Positions 41,294 to 50,847 of a stretch of DNA of 51,377 bases are shown piece after piece. How positions within the stretch are numbered: position 1 is the first letter of the stretch; each line of letters opens with the position of its first letter. The notes beneath the pieces were generated by a model. It was given only the letters and a program-made list of their open reading frames with translations, ran no database searches and was not told the DNA's origin. Made by a program: the position numbers and the translations under genes. Origin of the DNA: Candidatus Hydrogenedentota bacterium (GTDB lineage Bacteria > Hydrogenedentota > Hydrogenedentia > Hydrogenedentales > CAITNO01); the NCBI GenBank assembly GCA_012730045.1, contig JAAYBR010000025.1:1-51377 (forward strand), read 5' to 3'.

Positions 41294-44200
41294 ATGGGTC
41301 ACGCGGCCGGGCGGGTTATTTTTCTGGCGGTTGGGGCGGCGCTGCTGCTGGGCGGCGGATGCAAGGACCGGACGGCGCCGGGCAATCCGACGGAATTCGC
41401 CGCGATGGCGGGGGAGGCGCGGGTGGACCTGGCGTGGACGAACCCGGCGGACGGCGACCTCCAGTCCGTGCGGGTGAGGCGGGCGACGACCGGCTATCCC
41501 GCGGGCCCTGAGGAGGGGGACCTGGTGTATGAGGGGCTGGACGGCGCGGTGGCGGACACGGGGCTGGCCAACGGAACGCTGTACTACTATGCGGCGTTCG
41601 CCGTGGACCACACAGGCAACTGGTCGAGCGGGGTGCAGGCGTCGGCGACGCCCGCGGCGGTGCTCACGGGCGATTTCACCGCCCTGGGGGACGCGGTGCG
41701 GACGGCGGGCGTTTTCGACGCCGACCAGCAGCAGCGGCTGCTGCAGCTGCTGGACGACGCCAACGCGCTGGCCGACGGCGGCGACGCGTGCGGCGCGGGG
41801 GGGAAACTGGCCGAATTCGGCGGCGCGGTGCAGGAACTGCGGTCGGGCGCGGCCGCGCCGGTCTGCGAGCAGCTTTTCAACGAGGGGCGCATGCTCCGCC
41901 GCGCCGTGGCCCTGGGCTCTCCGGCCAAGGACGACTGTCCGGGCTTCGCCCGCGTGGACCTTCCCGTCTCGCTGGAGACGGATCCGGGGGTCACGGACAC
42001 GGCGGGAGTCGCCCTCAAGGCGGCCTTCGGCGAGCCGCTGCTCGCCACGGCGAGGGTGGGGGAGTTTGCCTTCACCAAGTCGGCTCTTCCCGGGCTGCCG
42101 CCCCTGTCGGGCGCGCCGGGCCGTCCCCTGGTGCCGGGCGCGACGGCGCTCATCGCGGTGCCCGAGGGCGCCGGGGTGACGGTGGCCTGGGAGACGGAGC
42201 CCGCCGAGACCATCCGGATGAACCTGTGGCCCGGCCAGCCGGAGACCATGGATGCCGTGGACTTCTACGCGACGCCGCCCTTCACCCTGGACGCGGCGGC
42301 CTATGCCTCCGCGGACCCCTACCCGGCGGAGGTGGTGTCCGTGCGGGACGCCGGACGGGTCAAGGGGCTCCGCGTGTTCCAGGTGGAGGTGGCCGGGGGG
42401 CAGTATGCGCCCGCGTCGGAGTCCCTCGAACTGTTTGCCGCCGTCAACGTGCATCTCGGATTCACGGGCGGTTCGGGGCAGTTCGGGATCCGCGATCTGG
42501 CGGACCTGCTGGAGGCCCAGGAGGACCCCGTGCTGGGCAGCCTCGCCAACTGGGGCGTGGTGGAGGGCGGCCTGCAGCACCTTCCCATCGTGGCGGGCAT
42601 CCAGGGCGAGGAGCTGATGATTCTGGCGCCCCCGGAGCTTCGCGAGGCGGCCGACCGGCTGGCGGAGCACAAAAACGGCATCGGCGTGGTCACCCGCGTG
42701 TTTGCCGCGGGCGACGGCGTGGGGCCCGGCCCCGACACCCCGGCGGAGATTGACGAGCTCATCGAGGCGGAATACGCGTCGGCCGCGCCGCGGCCCGGCT
42801 ATGTCCTGCTGTTCGGCGACGCGGAGTACCTCCCCCCGGCGTACTACGCGCCGTGGCAGGATGAGGAGAGCATCGGCAGCCCCACCATCGGCACGGACTG
42901 GATCTACGCGGTGGTGGACCAGGACCCCGCGACCGCGCTCCTGCCAGACCTGGCGGTGGGGCGTCTGCCGCTGGACACCCTGGATGAGGCCGACCGGATG
43001 GTGGACCGGATTATCGCCTATGAGACGGCGCCGCCGGACAGCGCGGACTACTACTCCCGCGCGTCCATCGCGTCGCAGTTCCAGTGCTGCAACAAGGAGA
43101 CCACGACGGCGGGGGTGGACCAGCGCACCTTCATCTGGGTGAGCGAGCGCATCCGCAACGTCATGAACGGCCGCGGCAAGACCGTGGACCGTTTATACAC
43201 CAAGACGGTGGACGCGGAGTACACGCTGCCCGCGACACCGAGGTACTACTTCGACGGCGACAGCCTGCCGGACGACCTGCGGAGCAACTTCTCCTGGAAC
43301 GCCACCACGACAAACGTCGTCAACGCGTTCAACGCGGGCCGGTTCATGGTCGTCCACCGCGACCACGGCTCCCCGGGCGCATGGGAGCACCCGTGGTTCC
43401 GCTGGTCCAACGTCTACGGCGACGACCCCGGCGCGTCGGACCTCAAGACCGCCAACGCGCCGCTGTTCCCCGTGGTGTTCAGCGTGAACTGCGCCAGCAG
43501 CATGTTCGACGATGAGACGTCGGGCGGCCATTTCGGGATTCCGGCGGACTTTGAGCTGCTGACGGAGCGCCTGCTCCGGGACGACGACGGCGGCGCCATC
43601 GCCGTTTTCGGCGACGTGCGCAACAGCCCCAGCAACGCGAACAGCGTCCTGCTGCTGGGCTTCCTCGACGCGGTCTGGCCCGAACTTGTCCCGAACTTCG
43701 TCAATCTTTCCCCCACCCCCCGCATGGGCGACATGCTCCGCCACGGCAAGGCGTACCTGGCCAGCATGCAGGGCAAGATGGACTATGTCGGGGCGAACGA
43801 GGTGCGCGACGAGGCGCTGATGTGGCACCTCTTCGGCGACCCCACGCTGCCCCTCTGGACGGAGAACCCGCACACCCGCGCCCTGCCCCAGCCGACCGCC
43901 ATGGCCTGGACGGGGCTCGACACGGTGCGCGTCGTGCTGCCGGCGAACGGCGTCGCGGTCACGGTGACCCAGGAGAATGCCTTCGGGAACCTGGGCGCCC
44001 ACGGCCGGGGCGTCACGGTGAACGGCGTCGTGGACATCACGCTGAACGGCCTGCCCGACCGGAGCCGCAACGCCGGGGTCCACTTCCGCAGGAACAACTC
44101 CATCCCCCTGACCACAACGCTCACGGAGATCGTGCCGCCCGGCCCGGTCACCGGGTTCACCGCCGTGCCGCACAAGGACATCATCATGCTCGGCTGGACG

Positions 44201-45034
44201 AATCCGGGGGGCGACTTCAGCTACGTCCGGATCATGCGCCGCAACGACCGGTTCCCCGCCTCCCCGACGGACGGGACCATGGTGGTGAACGGAAACGGCA
44301 CCTCGCACTACGACGGCGTCTTCCCCGCCTCCACCCCGTGCTACTACACCGCCTTTACCTTTGACGGCAACGGCAACCACGACGCGGGCACGCAGGCCTT
44401 CGCGTCCACCTGGTCCGACATTACCGCGCCGCCCAACGCAACCGGGCTGACGGCGGTGCCCGGCGACGGCGCGGTGCTCGTGTTCTGGACCAATCCGGAG
44501 TCTCCCGACTTCGCCGGGGTGGTCATCGTGCGCAAGGAGGGCTCCGCGCCCTTCTCCAACACCGACGGCGCCGCGGCCTACCAGGGAACGGGCGCCTCCT
44601 TCCTCGACACGGGCCTGGCAAACGGCACAACATACTACTACCGCGCCTTCACCTACGACCTGATGCCCAACTACGCCAGCGGCACCGGGGCTGTGTCCGC
44701 CATCCCCGAAGCCACCGGCGACACCACGCCCCCCGGGGACGTCTCGGGGTTCGACGCGGCGCTCGCCGGGGCGGCCGCCCCCTACGTGCAGCTCTCGTGG
44801 ACCAACCCCGTAGACGCGGACTTCGCGGGCGTCGTGATCCGCCGAAGCACCGACGGCTACCCGGCCACCCCGACCGACGGCGACGCGGTCTACAGCGGGG
44901 CCGAAAGCCCCCAAAACGACCCCAACCCGCTCACGCAGGGAAACACCTATTACTACACCTGCTTCGCGTACGACACGTCGCAGAACCATTCCGCGGGCGT
45001 GACGGCGGACGTGCCCTACCCCGTGGTCAAATAA
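41294..45034 (+). CDS. Gingipain-like (peptidase C25) lipoprotein with fibronectin-III-type repeats
   Basis: 1246 residues from ATG 41294 (AAGGGAG four nt upstream; ATG 41279 is the alternative). Signal peptide ends LLLGGGC, a likely lipoprotein cysteine. The mature chain starts with one FnIII-like domain (WTNPADGDLQSVRVRR .. GTLYYYAAFAVDHTGNWSSG), then a propeptide-like region, then a C25 domain. The putative catalytic pair is His688/His691 in VVHRDHGSPG and Cys733 in VFSVNCASSMFDD. Near the end of the domain is LMWHLFGDPTLPLW, typical of gingipains. Three more FnIII-like repeats follow, each with WTNP, DG and YYY..F motifs. It is probably a surface-exposed cysteine endopeptidase; cleavage specificity is unknown. 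Confidence 0.85.
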   Translation: MGHAAGRVIFLAVGAALLLGGGCKDRTAPGNPTEFAAMAGEARVDLAWTNPADGDLQSVRVRRATTGYPAGPEEGDLVYEGLDGAVADTGLANGTLYYYAAFAVDHTGNWSSGVQASATPAAVLTGDFTALGDAVRTAGVFDADQQQRLLQLLDDANALADGGDACGAGGKLAEFGGAVQELRSGAAAPVCEQLFNEGRMLRRAVALGSPAKDDCPGFARVDLPVSLETDPGVTDTAGVALKAAFGEPLLATARVGEFAFTKSALPGLPPLSGAPGRPLVPGATALIAVPEGAGVTVAWETEPAETIRMNLWPGQPETMDAVDFYATPPFTLDAAAYASADPYPAEVVSVRDAGRVKGLRVFQVEVAGGQYAPASESLELFAAVNVHLGFTGGSGQFGIRDLADLLEAQEDPVLGSLANWGVVEGGLQHLPIVAGIQGEELMILAPPELREAADRLAEHKNGIGVVTRVFAAGDGVGPGPDTPAEIDELIEAEYASAAPRPGYVLLFGDAEYLPPAYYAPWQDEESIGSPTIGTDWIYAVVDQDPATALLPDLAVGRLPLDTLDEADRMVDRIIAYETAPPDSADYYSRASIASQFQCCNKETTTAGVDQRTFIWVSERIRNVMNGRGKTVDRLYTKTVDAEYTLPATPRYYFDGDSLPDDLRSNFSWNATTTNVVNAFNAGRFMVVHRDHGSPGAWEHPWFRWSNVYGDDPGASDLKTANAPLFPVVFSVNCASSMFDDETSGGHFGIPADFELLTERLLRDDDGGAIAVFGDVRNSPSNANSVLLLGFLDAVWPELVPNFVNLSPTPRMGDMLRHGKAYLASMQGKMDYVGANEVRDEALMWHLFGDPTLPLWTENPHTRALPQPTAMAWTGLDTVRVVLPANGVAVTVTQENAFGNLGAHGRGVTVNGVVDITLNGLPDRSRNAGVHFRRNNSIPLTTTLTEIVPPGPVTGFTAVPHKDIIMLGWTNPGGDFSYVRIMRRNDRFPASPTDGTMVVNGNGTSHYDGVFPASTPCYYTAFTFDGNGNHDAGTQAFASTWSDITAPPNATGLTAVPGDGAVLVFWTNPESPDFAGVVIVRKEGSAPFSNTDGAAAYQGTGASFLDTGLANGTTYYYRAFTYDLMPNYASGTGAVSAIPEATGDTTPPGDVSGFDAALAGAAAPYVQLSWTNPVDADFAGVVIRRSTDGYPATPTDGDAVYSGAESPQNDPNPLTQGNTYYYTCFAYDTSQNHSAGVTADVPYPVVK

Positions 45035-45043
45035 CGGCGGGGC

Positions 45044-46069
45044 CTACTCGCGCAACAGCACGTCGCAGGCGAGGCGGGCTTTGGTGAGGAGGCGGCGGAA
45101 GAGGGTGTTGCCGCGCGCGAGGGCGCGCAGGCGCAGGATGGCCTTGCGCTCGAGGCGGTAGCGGTCGAGTTTGGGCGGGGTGGGCGCGGGCACGCCGTCC
45201 CCCGCCTCGAGCAGGGGTTTCCACAGGCCCGCCAACGGATAACCGAGGGTCTCCAGGTCCGCCGGGTCGAGGGAGGCGATGATGCCCTCCATGAGCCGCC
45301 GCTTGGCCGGGTCGTGGACCAGTTCGGCCACCCATTTCTTCACCGACGCCGTGGTGGGCCGGGTGTGCTGTTTCACGCCGATGGGGTCGCCGAGGCCCTT
45401 GCCGCGCGCGGGGCCGTCGTCGCCCGCCTTGCCGTACTCGATGGCCTCGGGCTCGTAGGGCACGCCGATGTGGGCGCAGATTTTCTCGAACCACGCCTCG
45501 GGGGCCTTCACGAGGTCCTCGTAGCGGACGTGGAAGCAGGGGGTCTTCTGCTGGCGCAGGAAGGCGGCCAGCGCGGGCACGTAGCGCTCCACGACGGGGT
45601 TGTAGGCGTGGGCCGCCGCGTAGTCGCCGTCGAAGAAGGAGTTGGCATAGGAAGAGAACATGGCGACCGGGTGGCGCGTCAGCACGATGTATTTCGCGTC
45701 CGGGAAGACCCGCTGCATGAACGGCAGGATGAGCCCGTAGGCGGGCGTCTTGTCGAGGCAGACCGTCTTTCCCGCGCCGTTGGCCGCCAGGTGCCGCCCG
45801 TAGAGCGTGTCGCAGTAGGCGCGGCAGGCGTCCCAGTAGTCCTGCTCCCCGCCGGGCAGCCCGGCGACGAAGAGCTTCTGCGACTCCGCGGCGAGCACGT
45901 GGTCGTAGGGGGCCTTGTCCACCTTGTCCCACACGCCGAGATGGGCGAGGGGCGTGAGCAGGTGGGGCTCCGGCCCGCCGAGGATCATGGAATGCGCCGA
46001 CAGCATGCGCTCAAGCATGGTGGTGCCCGAGCGCGGCGCGCCGATGACGAACAGCATGGACGGTTTCAT
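45044..46069 (-). CDS. PAPS-dependent sulfotransferase family protein
   Basis: 341 residues from ATG 46069. The 5'-phosphosulfate loop APRSGTTMLERML (11-23) at the very start and the 3'-phosphate motif TRHPVAMFSSYANSF later are the two PAPS-binding signatures. HVRYEDLVKAPEAWFEKIC is the conserved third region of Sulfotransfer_1/3 members. It should transfer sulfate from PAPS to a glycan, lipid or protein in the cytosol. TATCAT (46113-46118, minus strand) may be its -10, which would exclude longer starts. Only 9 nt separates its stop from that of the C25 gene. Confidence 0.9.
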   Translation of the reverse strand: MKPSMLFVIGAPRSGTTMLERMLSAHSMILGGPEPHLLTPLAHLGVWDKVDKAPYDHVLAAESQKLFVAGLPGGEQDYWDACRAYCDTLYGRHLAANGAGKTVCLDKTPAYGLILPFMQRVFPDAKYIVLTRHPVAMFSSYANSFFDGDYAAAHAYNPVVERYVPALAAFLRQQKTPCFHVRYEDLVKAPEAWFEKICAHIGVPYEPEAIEYGKAGDDGPARGKGLGDPIGVKQHTRPTTASVKKWVAELVHDPAKRRLMEGIIASLDPADLETLGYPLAGLWKPLLEAGDGVPAPTPPKLDRYRLERKAILRLRALARGNTLFRRLLTKARLACDVLLRE

Positions 46070-46150
46070 GGCGGTGTGCGGGTCTCCCGGCCTGGGGGCC
46101 ATTTGCCGGGACATGATAGCACGCCCGGGGGCGGGCGGCGGTTCCTGCTT

Positions 46151-46241
46151 CATCGGACCGATCGGTCGGATCGGACCGATCGGTCGGATGGGTGGTCGGA
46201 CCTGTCGGACCTGTCGGACCTGTCCGACCCGTCCGACCGAC
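46151..46241. repeat. CGGACCGATCGGT / CGGACCTGT tandem array
   Basis: CATCGGACCGATCGGTCGGA repeats twice, then runs of TCGGACCTG and TCCGACCCG units fill the interval. The units are palindromic (CCGATCGG) and have roughly 6-9-nt periodicity. Same family as 29921-29966. Confidence 0.75.
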
Positions 46242-46307
46242 ACACCGCCCTCCCCGCCGTGTCCGGCCTTGGCGCTGGGTTTCGGACGCGGCGGAAAGGG
46301 CCGCCGG

Positions 46308-49300
46308 TCACTGCCTGGCCGCCTGCCAGGGTTCCGGCTGAAGAATCAGGCGCGGACTTGTCGTGAAGTAGCTCCAGTCGCGCCAGCCCCGCGAGTAGTC
46401 CCACACGTTGCCGGAACTGGTGCTGTATTCCAGCAGGCAGCCGCCCCCGATGGGGACATACCGGAGCCGGTCGGTCAGGGTTGCCTGCCTGTACCAGGGG
46501 TCCTTGCGTTTCTTCTCGGGCATGACCTCCTTCAGGCTCTCGGGAAACCGCCCGGTCTGGGTCTGGTGGAGGCGCAGCGCGATGGCCGTCCGCGCCAGCA
46601 CCGTCCTGGCGGCGATGTTCTGATACCCCGACCCCTGGAAGCGGAAACTGTCCATGTCCAGCATGATCCACTGCTGGTGGTCCGGGCTTAACGTCAGCCA
46701 GGACGGGGCCTCCACATCCAGCCGCTCCCAGTCCTCGGGGGTGCGGGTGAGGTGCGCCCATGCGTTCGCCTCGCCGGCCACGGCCAGCCGCTGCTGTGCC
46801 GCCAGGCCGGTCAGGGAGTACCACGGGGCGGCGCACCGCTCCATCAGGTCCGGGCGGTAGCCCTCCACGGGGTCTTGCACGACGAATCCGGGATCGCCAT
46901 AATGGCTGTACCACCGGGGCCATTCATAGCACCTGTCCTCGTAGAGGAAACGGAACAGGCGTCCGGACCGGTGCGGCGCAGTGTAAGCCCTTTCCCAGGC
47001 GGCGTCCAGCCGGCTCAGGGTCTCCGAGTCCAGCACGTTCCCCGCCAGCAGTCGGTCCAGCAGGTCAAGCGCCATCCCAAAGAAGGAGGCTCTAAGTCTG
47101 GTCTGTCCCCAGGCGAAGTTTTCCGGATTCTGCCGGGCCAGCCCCAGCAGCCCCTCCAGCATGCGGGCCGCCCGCTGCGCGTCCCCCCGCTCGCAGGCGA
47201 GCAGCCCCTCCGCGGCGAAGAGCGTGGCGGCCAGTTGCTCGATGTGCGTCTCGAAGTGCCGCACCGGCCCATAGTAGCCCTCCTGGGGGGACGACCATTG
47301 TCCGGTGGCCTTGGGAAGCGTGGAGGCCGCCAGCAGCGTGTCCAGGACAGGCCCCAGACCGGCCATCGCGTTGCGAACCCACACCAGATTCTCCGGGGAC
47401 AGGTCTTCCTTCCGGGGGTTGCCCTTGTCGAGAAGCAGGAGGTTGCAGACGTTGAACAAGGTGTCCTCCGTCACAGACCGGCCCCCTTCCCTCGGAAACT
47501 GGGTTTGCACCAGGGCGACGGCGGCGCGCACGGCCTCCCGGTAGCGCGGCGTGGCGTTCTCTTCGGCGGGCACCCGGGACGCCTCGGCCATCAGCGACTC
47601 CAGGCTTCTGCGCTCGCCGGAAACCCGGGGCAGATAGTCGTCCCGGTGGGCGTGATACCACGCCCCGGCCACCCACAGGACCGCCAAGACCCCCGCCAGC
47701 CCCAGGGGCGCGGGCAGGAAACGCCGCAGGAACTCCGCGGTGCCTTCCCCGCCCGCAGGGGACAGGGACCCCGCCGCGTCCTTCCCGGCGCCGTGACGCC
47801 AGCGGCGCCACTGGAGGGGGCCGGCGGCGAAGGGCAGCGCCGCCAGCCCGGCCAGACCCGCCATGAACAGGGCGTTGGCCAGCCAGGGGTTCACCGCCGT
47901 CTTCGTACTGCTCCAGAGACGCCAGTGCTGGTCGTCTGTGTCCAGGACGGACGCGCCGTTCAGGAGTTCCGCCACGTCCAGATAGTAGAACCCCGCGAGG
48001 GCCAGCGCCGCGGCCGCCGCCAGCCCGGCCACCCAGCGGTTAATCAGCCCGAGACGGAGCGCGGACCAGAACGTGCGCAGAAAGAGGAGGATCAGCAGCG
48101 TGCCGACCACGCACATGGTTATCAGCCAGACATTGTCCTCCTCCGCCCGCTCAAGAAGGCTGTACACCGCGAGCAGCGCGACGACGATGACGGGGCCGAA
48201 GAAGGCCGCGACTGCCTTCGCGGCCGCGTCGGGCGGCAGCGCGCGGAGAACCCACGCGGCCAGCACCAGCAGCCCGGCCGCCCGCAGGGCGCTCATGCCG
48301 AACTGGCTGTGAAACCCCGCCAGCGCCAGGGGCCAGGCCGCGGGATACAGGATCGTGGGCAGGGGCGGCACCATCCACATCACCAGCAGCGGCAGCCCCG
48401 CCGCGACGCAGAGGTCCCACAGCACCTGCCGCGACGCGACCAGGAGCCGCGCCCGGGCGCAGTCCGTGCTGGAGAAGGGCCGGACCAGTTGGAAGGTCAT
48501 GCCCCCGGACCGGCCCAAATAGGCGTCGGCCACCTGCCAGTACAGGGCGAGCAGGAAGACGCAGCCCGCGGGGATCAGGACCAGCGGCAGGGCCACCTCC
48601 TGGAGGTAGACGCCCTCGACGTGGGTGATCAGTTTGCAGTACACCGCGCCCAGCGCCGCGAAGGCGAAGACCCATTTCCGGCCCTGATGGTAGCGCCGCC
48701 GCAGGAACCACGCCTGCGCGTCGAGGGGGTTCTCAAAGACGAGGGCCCCCTGCGCGCGGCGCAGGCGGTGCTGCGGCCGGAGGACGTCGCGGAAGCCGAC
48801 CTTCTCCTCGTCGAGGCTGCGGCACCGGTGGAAGCGCACGGCCCGGATGGCCTGGAGCGCCAGAAGGCCCAGCACGGCGACCAGAATCCCGCAGAACTCC
48901 GGCGCGTCGAAATGCCCGCCCCGGATGCTCCGGTTCTCGAGGATCATGACCGCCACGGCCCCCAGGGGCACCACCCACGCGCCCCAGAGCCACACGTTGC
49001 GCCCGGCGGCGAACCAGGTGCCCGACTGGAAGCCCGTGTACCAGGCCAGCCCCAGGCACAGGTGGAACCCCTCGATCCCAAAGCGGTCGGGCGCCTCCAT
49101 CAGCACGATGCGGAAGAGCAGCAGCGCGGCCCACAGGGCGGACAGCAGCAGCAGGCGGCTGCCCAGCACCAGCGCGGCCAGGGTCTCCGTGGGCAGGGGC
49201 AGGCGGAACAGCCGCAGGGGAAAGGCCATCCGCGCGTTGTCCGGATTGTGGCTGATGGACAGCAGCAGCGCCATGGCGACGAACACCAGGACGCGGTAGC

Positions 49301-49481
49301 CGTCGTAGATGGTGAGCACGTCGCGGAAACTGACGGACCCCAGCCGGTAATTGACCAGCAGCGCCAGCGCGCCCACGAGGCCCACGACGACCATGGTCAC
49401 CGTGAAGGCCCCGTAACTTCGGAGCTGCTCCCACACCACCGCCGTCTGCGGCGGGATGCGGCGGGTTGCCATGACGCCCAT
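46308..49481 (-). CDS. Giant ABC-transporter permease fused to a soluble C-terminal region
   Basis: 1057 residues from ATG 49481, two nt after the ATPase stop, RBS GGGGAGG. Residues 1 to about 620 hold a dozen or so membrane segments (SYGAFTVTMVVVGLVGALAL, LLLSALWAALLLFRIVLM, VALPLVLIPAGCVFLLALYW, LIILLFLRTFW-like), as in ABC-2/YtrC-D permeases. After a last helix (LGLAGVLAVLWVAGAWYHAH) residues about 622-1057 are soluble and alpha-helical. They end in a segment TAIALRLHQTQTGRFPESL..DPW (about 955-1000), which resembles the 'hGRYPesLdaLvP..DPf' domain common in planctomycete proteins. It is an exporter or an envelope-stress transporter; substrate unknown. Confidence 0.85.
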   Translation of the reverse strand: MGVMATRRIPPQTAVVWEQLRSYGAFTVTMVVVGLVGALALLVNYRLGSVSFRDVLTIYDGYRVLVFVAMALLLSISHNPDNARMAFPLRLFRLPLPTETLAALVLGSRLLLLSALWAALLLFRIVLMEAPDRFGIEGFHLCLGLAWYTGFQSGTWFAAGRNVWLWGAWVVPLGAVAVMILENRSIRGGHFDAPEFCGILVAVLGLLALQAIRAVRFHRCRSLDEEKVGFRDVLRPQHRLRRAQGALVFENPLDAQAWFLRRRYHQGRKWVFAFAALGAVYCKLITHVEGVYLQEVALPLVLIPAGCVFLLALYWQVADAYLGRSGGMTFQLVRPFSSTDCARARLLVASRQVLWDLCVAAGLPLLVMWMVPPLPTILYPAAWPLALAGFHSQFGMSALRAAGLLVLAAWVLRALPPDAAAKAVAAFFGPVIVVALLAVYSLLERAEEDNVWLITMCVVGTLLILLFLRTFWSALRLGLINRWVAGLAAAAALALAGFYYLDVAELLNGASVLDTDDQHWRLWSSTKTAVNPWLANALFMAGLAGLAALPFAAGPLQWRRWRHGAGKDAAGSLSPAGGEGTAEFLRRFLPAPLGLAGVLAVLWVAGAWYHAHRDDYLPRVSGERRSLESLMAEASRVPAEENATPRYREAVRAAVALVQTQFPREGGRSVTEDTLFNVCNLLLLDKGNPRKEDLSPENLVWVRNAMAGLGPVLDTLLAASTLPKATGQWSSPQEGYYGPVRHFETHIEQLAATLFAAEGLLACERGDAQRAARMLEGLLGLARQNPENFAWGQTRLRASFFGMALDLLDRLLAGNVLDSETLSRLDAAWERAYTAPHRSGRLFRFLYEDRCYEWPRWYSHYGDPGFVVQDPVEGYRPDLMERCAAPWYSLTGLAAQQRLAVAGEANAWAHLTRTPEDWERLDVEAPSWLTLSPDHQQWIMLDMDSFRFQGSGYQNIAARTVLARTAIALRLHQTQTGRFPESLKEVMPEKKRKDPWYRQATLTDRLRYVPIGGGCLLEYSTSSGNVWDYSRGWRDWSYFTTSPRLILQPEPWQAARQ

Positions 49482-49483
49482 GG

Positions 49484-50434
49484 TCAGACCCTCCCCGCGC
49501 GGGCGGCGTCCGCCCACGTTTCCGCGCCGCGGCGCCCGTGGACCCGCGCCACGAAAATCTCCTCCAGCGACGGCGAGCGCTGGCCCGTGATTTCGCCGCC
49601 CAGCGCGGCGGCCTGGGCGCGCACGGACTCCGGGTCGCCCTCGCAGACCAGCGTCCAGTCGCGGCCGAGGCCGTTCGCCTCGATCACCCCCGCCATCTCG
49701 GGCAGCTCGGTGCGGTTTTCCACAAAGCGGACGGTGAGGCGCGTGTGCGCCGCCTTCACCGTGTCCAGCGGGCCGTGGAGCACCACCCGCCCGTGGTGGA
49801 TCATGGCGACCACGTCGGCCACCCGCTCAATCTCGTCCAGCAGGTGCGACGAGAACAGCACCGTGCGCCCCTCGCTCACCACGTCCCGCAGGATCGCCTC
49901 CAGGATGTCCTGCCGCACCGCCGGGTCCAGCCCCGACGACGGCTCGTCCAGCAGCAGCAGCTCGGGACGGTAGGCCAGCGCGGCCAGCAGCCCCGCCTTC
50001 GCCTTCTCGCCCCGGCTCAGCGTGCGGATCCGCGACGCCGGGTCCAGGCCGAACAGCTTGCGCAGGCGCTCCGCGTAGGCGTCGTCCCACGCCGGGTAGA
50101 AGGCCCGCGAGTAGCCGATCAGCTCGTCCACCCGCATCCACGGCGGCAGGTCGCGGTCCTCCGACAGATAGCCCAGCCGCGACAGCACCCCCACGGGGTC
50201 CTCCACCGGGTCGCGGCCGAACACCCGCACCGTCCCCGCCGCCGCCCGCATCAGGCCGAGCAGATGGCGGATCAGCGTGGTTTTGCCCGCGCCGTTCTCG
50301 CCCACCAGCCCGAAGACCACCCCCGGCGGCACGTCCAGACTGACGCCGTCCAGGGCGATTTTCTGCTTGAAGTGCCGGACCAGTCCCCGCACCTCGACCA
50401 CCGGTCCCGTCGTGTTTTCAGGCGTTGTCGTCAT
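49484..50434 (-). CDS. ABC transporter ATP-binding subunit
   Basis: 316 residues. Walker A GENGAGKTT (45-53), signature LSRGEKAK (139-146), Walker B LLLLDEPSSGLDP (159-171), switch His197 in SSHLLDE, and a C-terminal ABC-2-type extension (about 220-316). It should dimerise and power the permease encoded downstream. Its start overlaps the gntR stop by 17 nt, so all three proteins are translationally coupled. Confidence 0.95.
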   Translation of the reverse strand: MTTTPENTTGPVVEVRGLVRHFKQKIALDGVSLDVPPGVVFGLVGENGAGKTTLIRHLLGLMRAAAGTVRVFGRDPVEDPVGVLSRLGYLSEDRDLPPWMRVDELIGYSRAFYPAWDDAYAERLRKLFGLDPASRIRTLSRGEKAKAGLLAALAYRPELLLLDEPSSGLDPAVRQDILEAILRDVVSEGRTVLFSSHLLDEIERVADVVAMIHHGRVVLHGPLDTVKAAHTRLTVRFVENRTELPEMAGVIEANGLGRDWTLVCEGDPESVRAQAAALGGEITGQRSPSLEEIFVARVHGRRGAETWADAARAGRV

Positions 50435-50828
50435 GGTGACCTTCCTTTCGTCCCCGCAGCGCCTCCGAGCGCGCGCGCATCAGTTCGACCACTTCTTCCA
50501 GCGTGAAATTAAGATGGTCCGCCTCCACCAGCAGGCCGTCCACCCGGTCCGAAAGCAGGCGCAGCCGTTCCCGGTGCGCCAGGGGCGAGCCCCCCTCCGC
50601 CACATAGGTCCCCGCGCCGATCCGCGTGGTGACCACCCCCGCCGACTCCAGCTCCCGGTAGGCGCGCGCAACCGTGTTCGGGTTGATCAGCAGTTGCGCG
50701 GCCAGCACCCTCACCGGGGGGAGTTCCTCATGGGGCCGCAGCTGGCCCGTGGCGACCAGCCGCTTGATCTGGTTGACGATCTGCACGTAGATCGGCGTGC
50801 CGTCCTTTGGAGCGATGTGCAGGATCAT
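50418..50828 (-). CDS. GntR-family (YtrA-type) transcriptional regulator
   Basis: 136 residues, RBS GGAGA. A winged helix-turn-helix (about 9-76: PIYVQIVNQIKRLVATGQL, LPPVRVLAAQLLINPNTVARAYRELE, VTTRIGAGTYV) with the characteristic YtrA-type short C-terminal helical tail (about 85-130) and no effector domain. In related systems YtrA-like repressors sense envelope stress or antibiotics by unknown means and repress their own ABC operon. Here it is the first gene of gntR-ATPase-permease and has a palindromic operator at its promoter. Confidence 0.95.
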   Translation of the reverse strand: MILHIAPKDGTPIYVQIVNQIKRLVATGQLRPHEELPPVRVLAAQLLINPNTVARAYRELESAGVVTTRIGAGTYVAEGGSPLAHRERLRLLSDRVDGLLVEADHLNFTLEEVVELMRARSEALRGRKEGHHDDNA

Positions 50829-50847
50829 AAGTTTTTCTCCGGCGCCA

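Noticed and set aside
46752-49973. 1073-codon open frame on the plus strand opposite the permease and ATPase
   Set aside because: Gln/Arg/Gly-rich shadow without recognisable features; the minus-strand operon is consistent (RBS, overlaps, Walker motifs).
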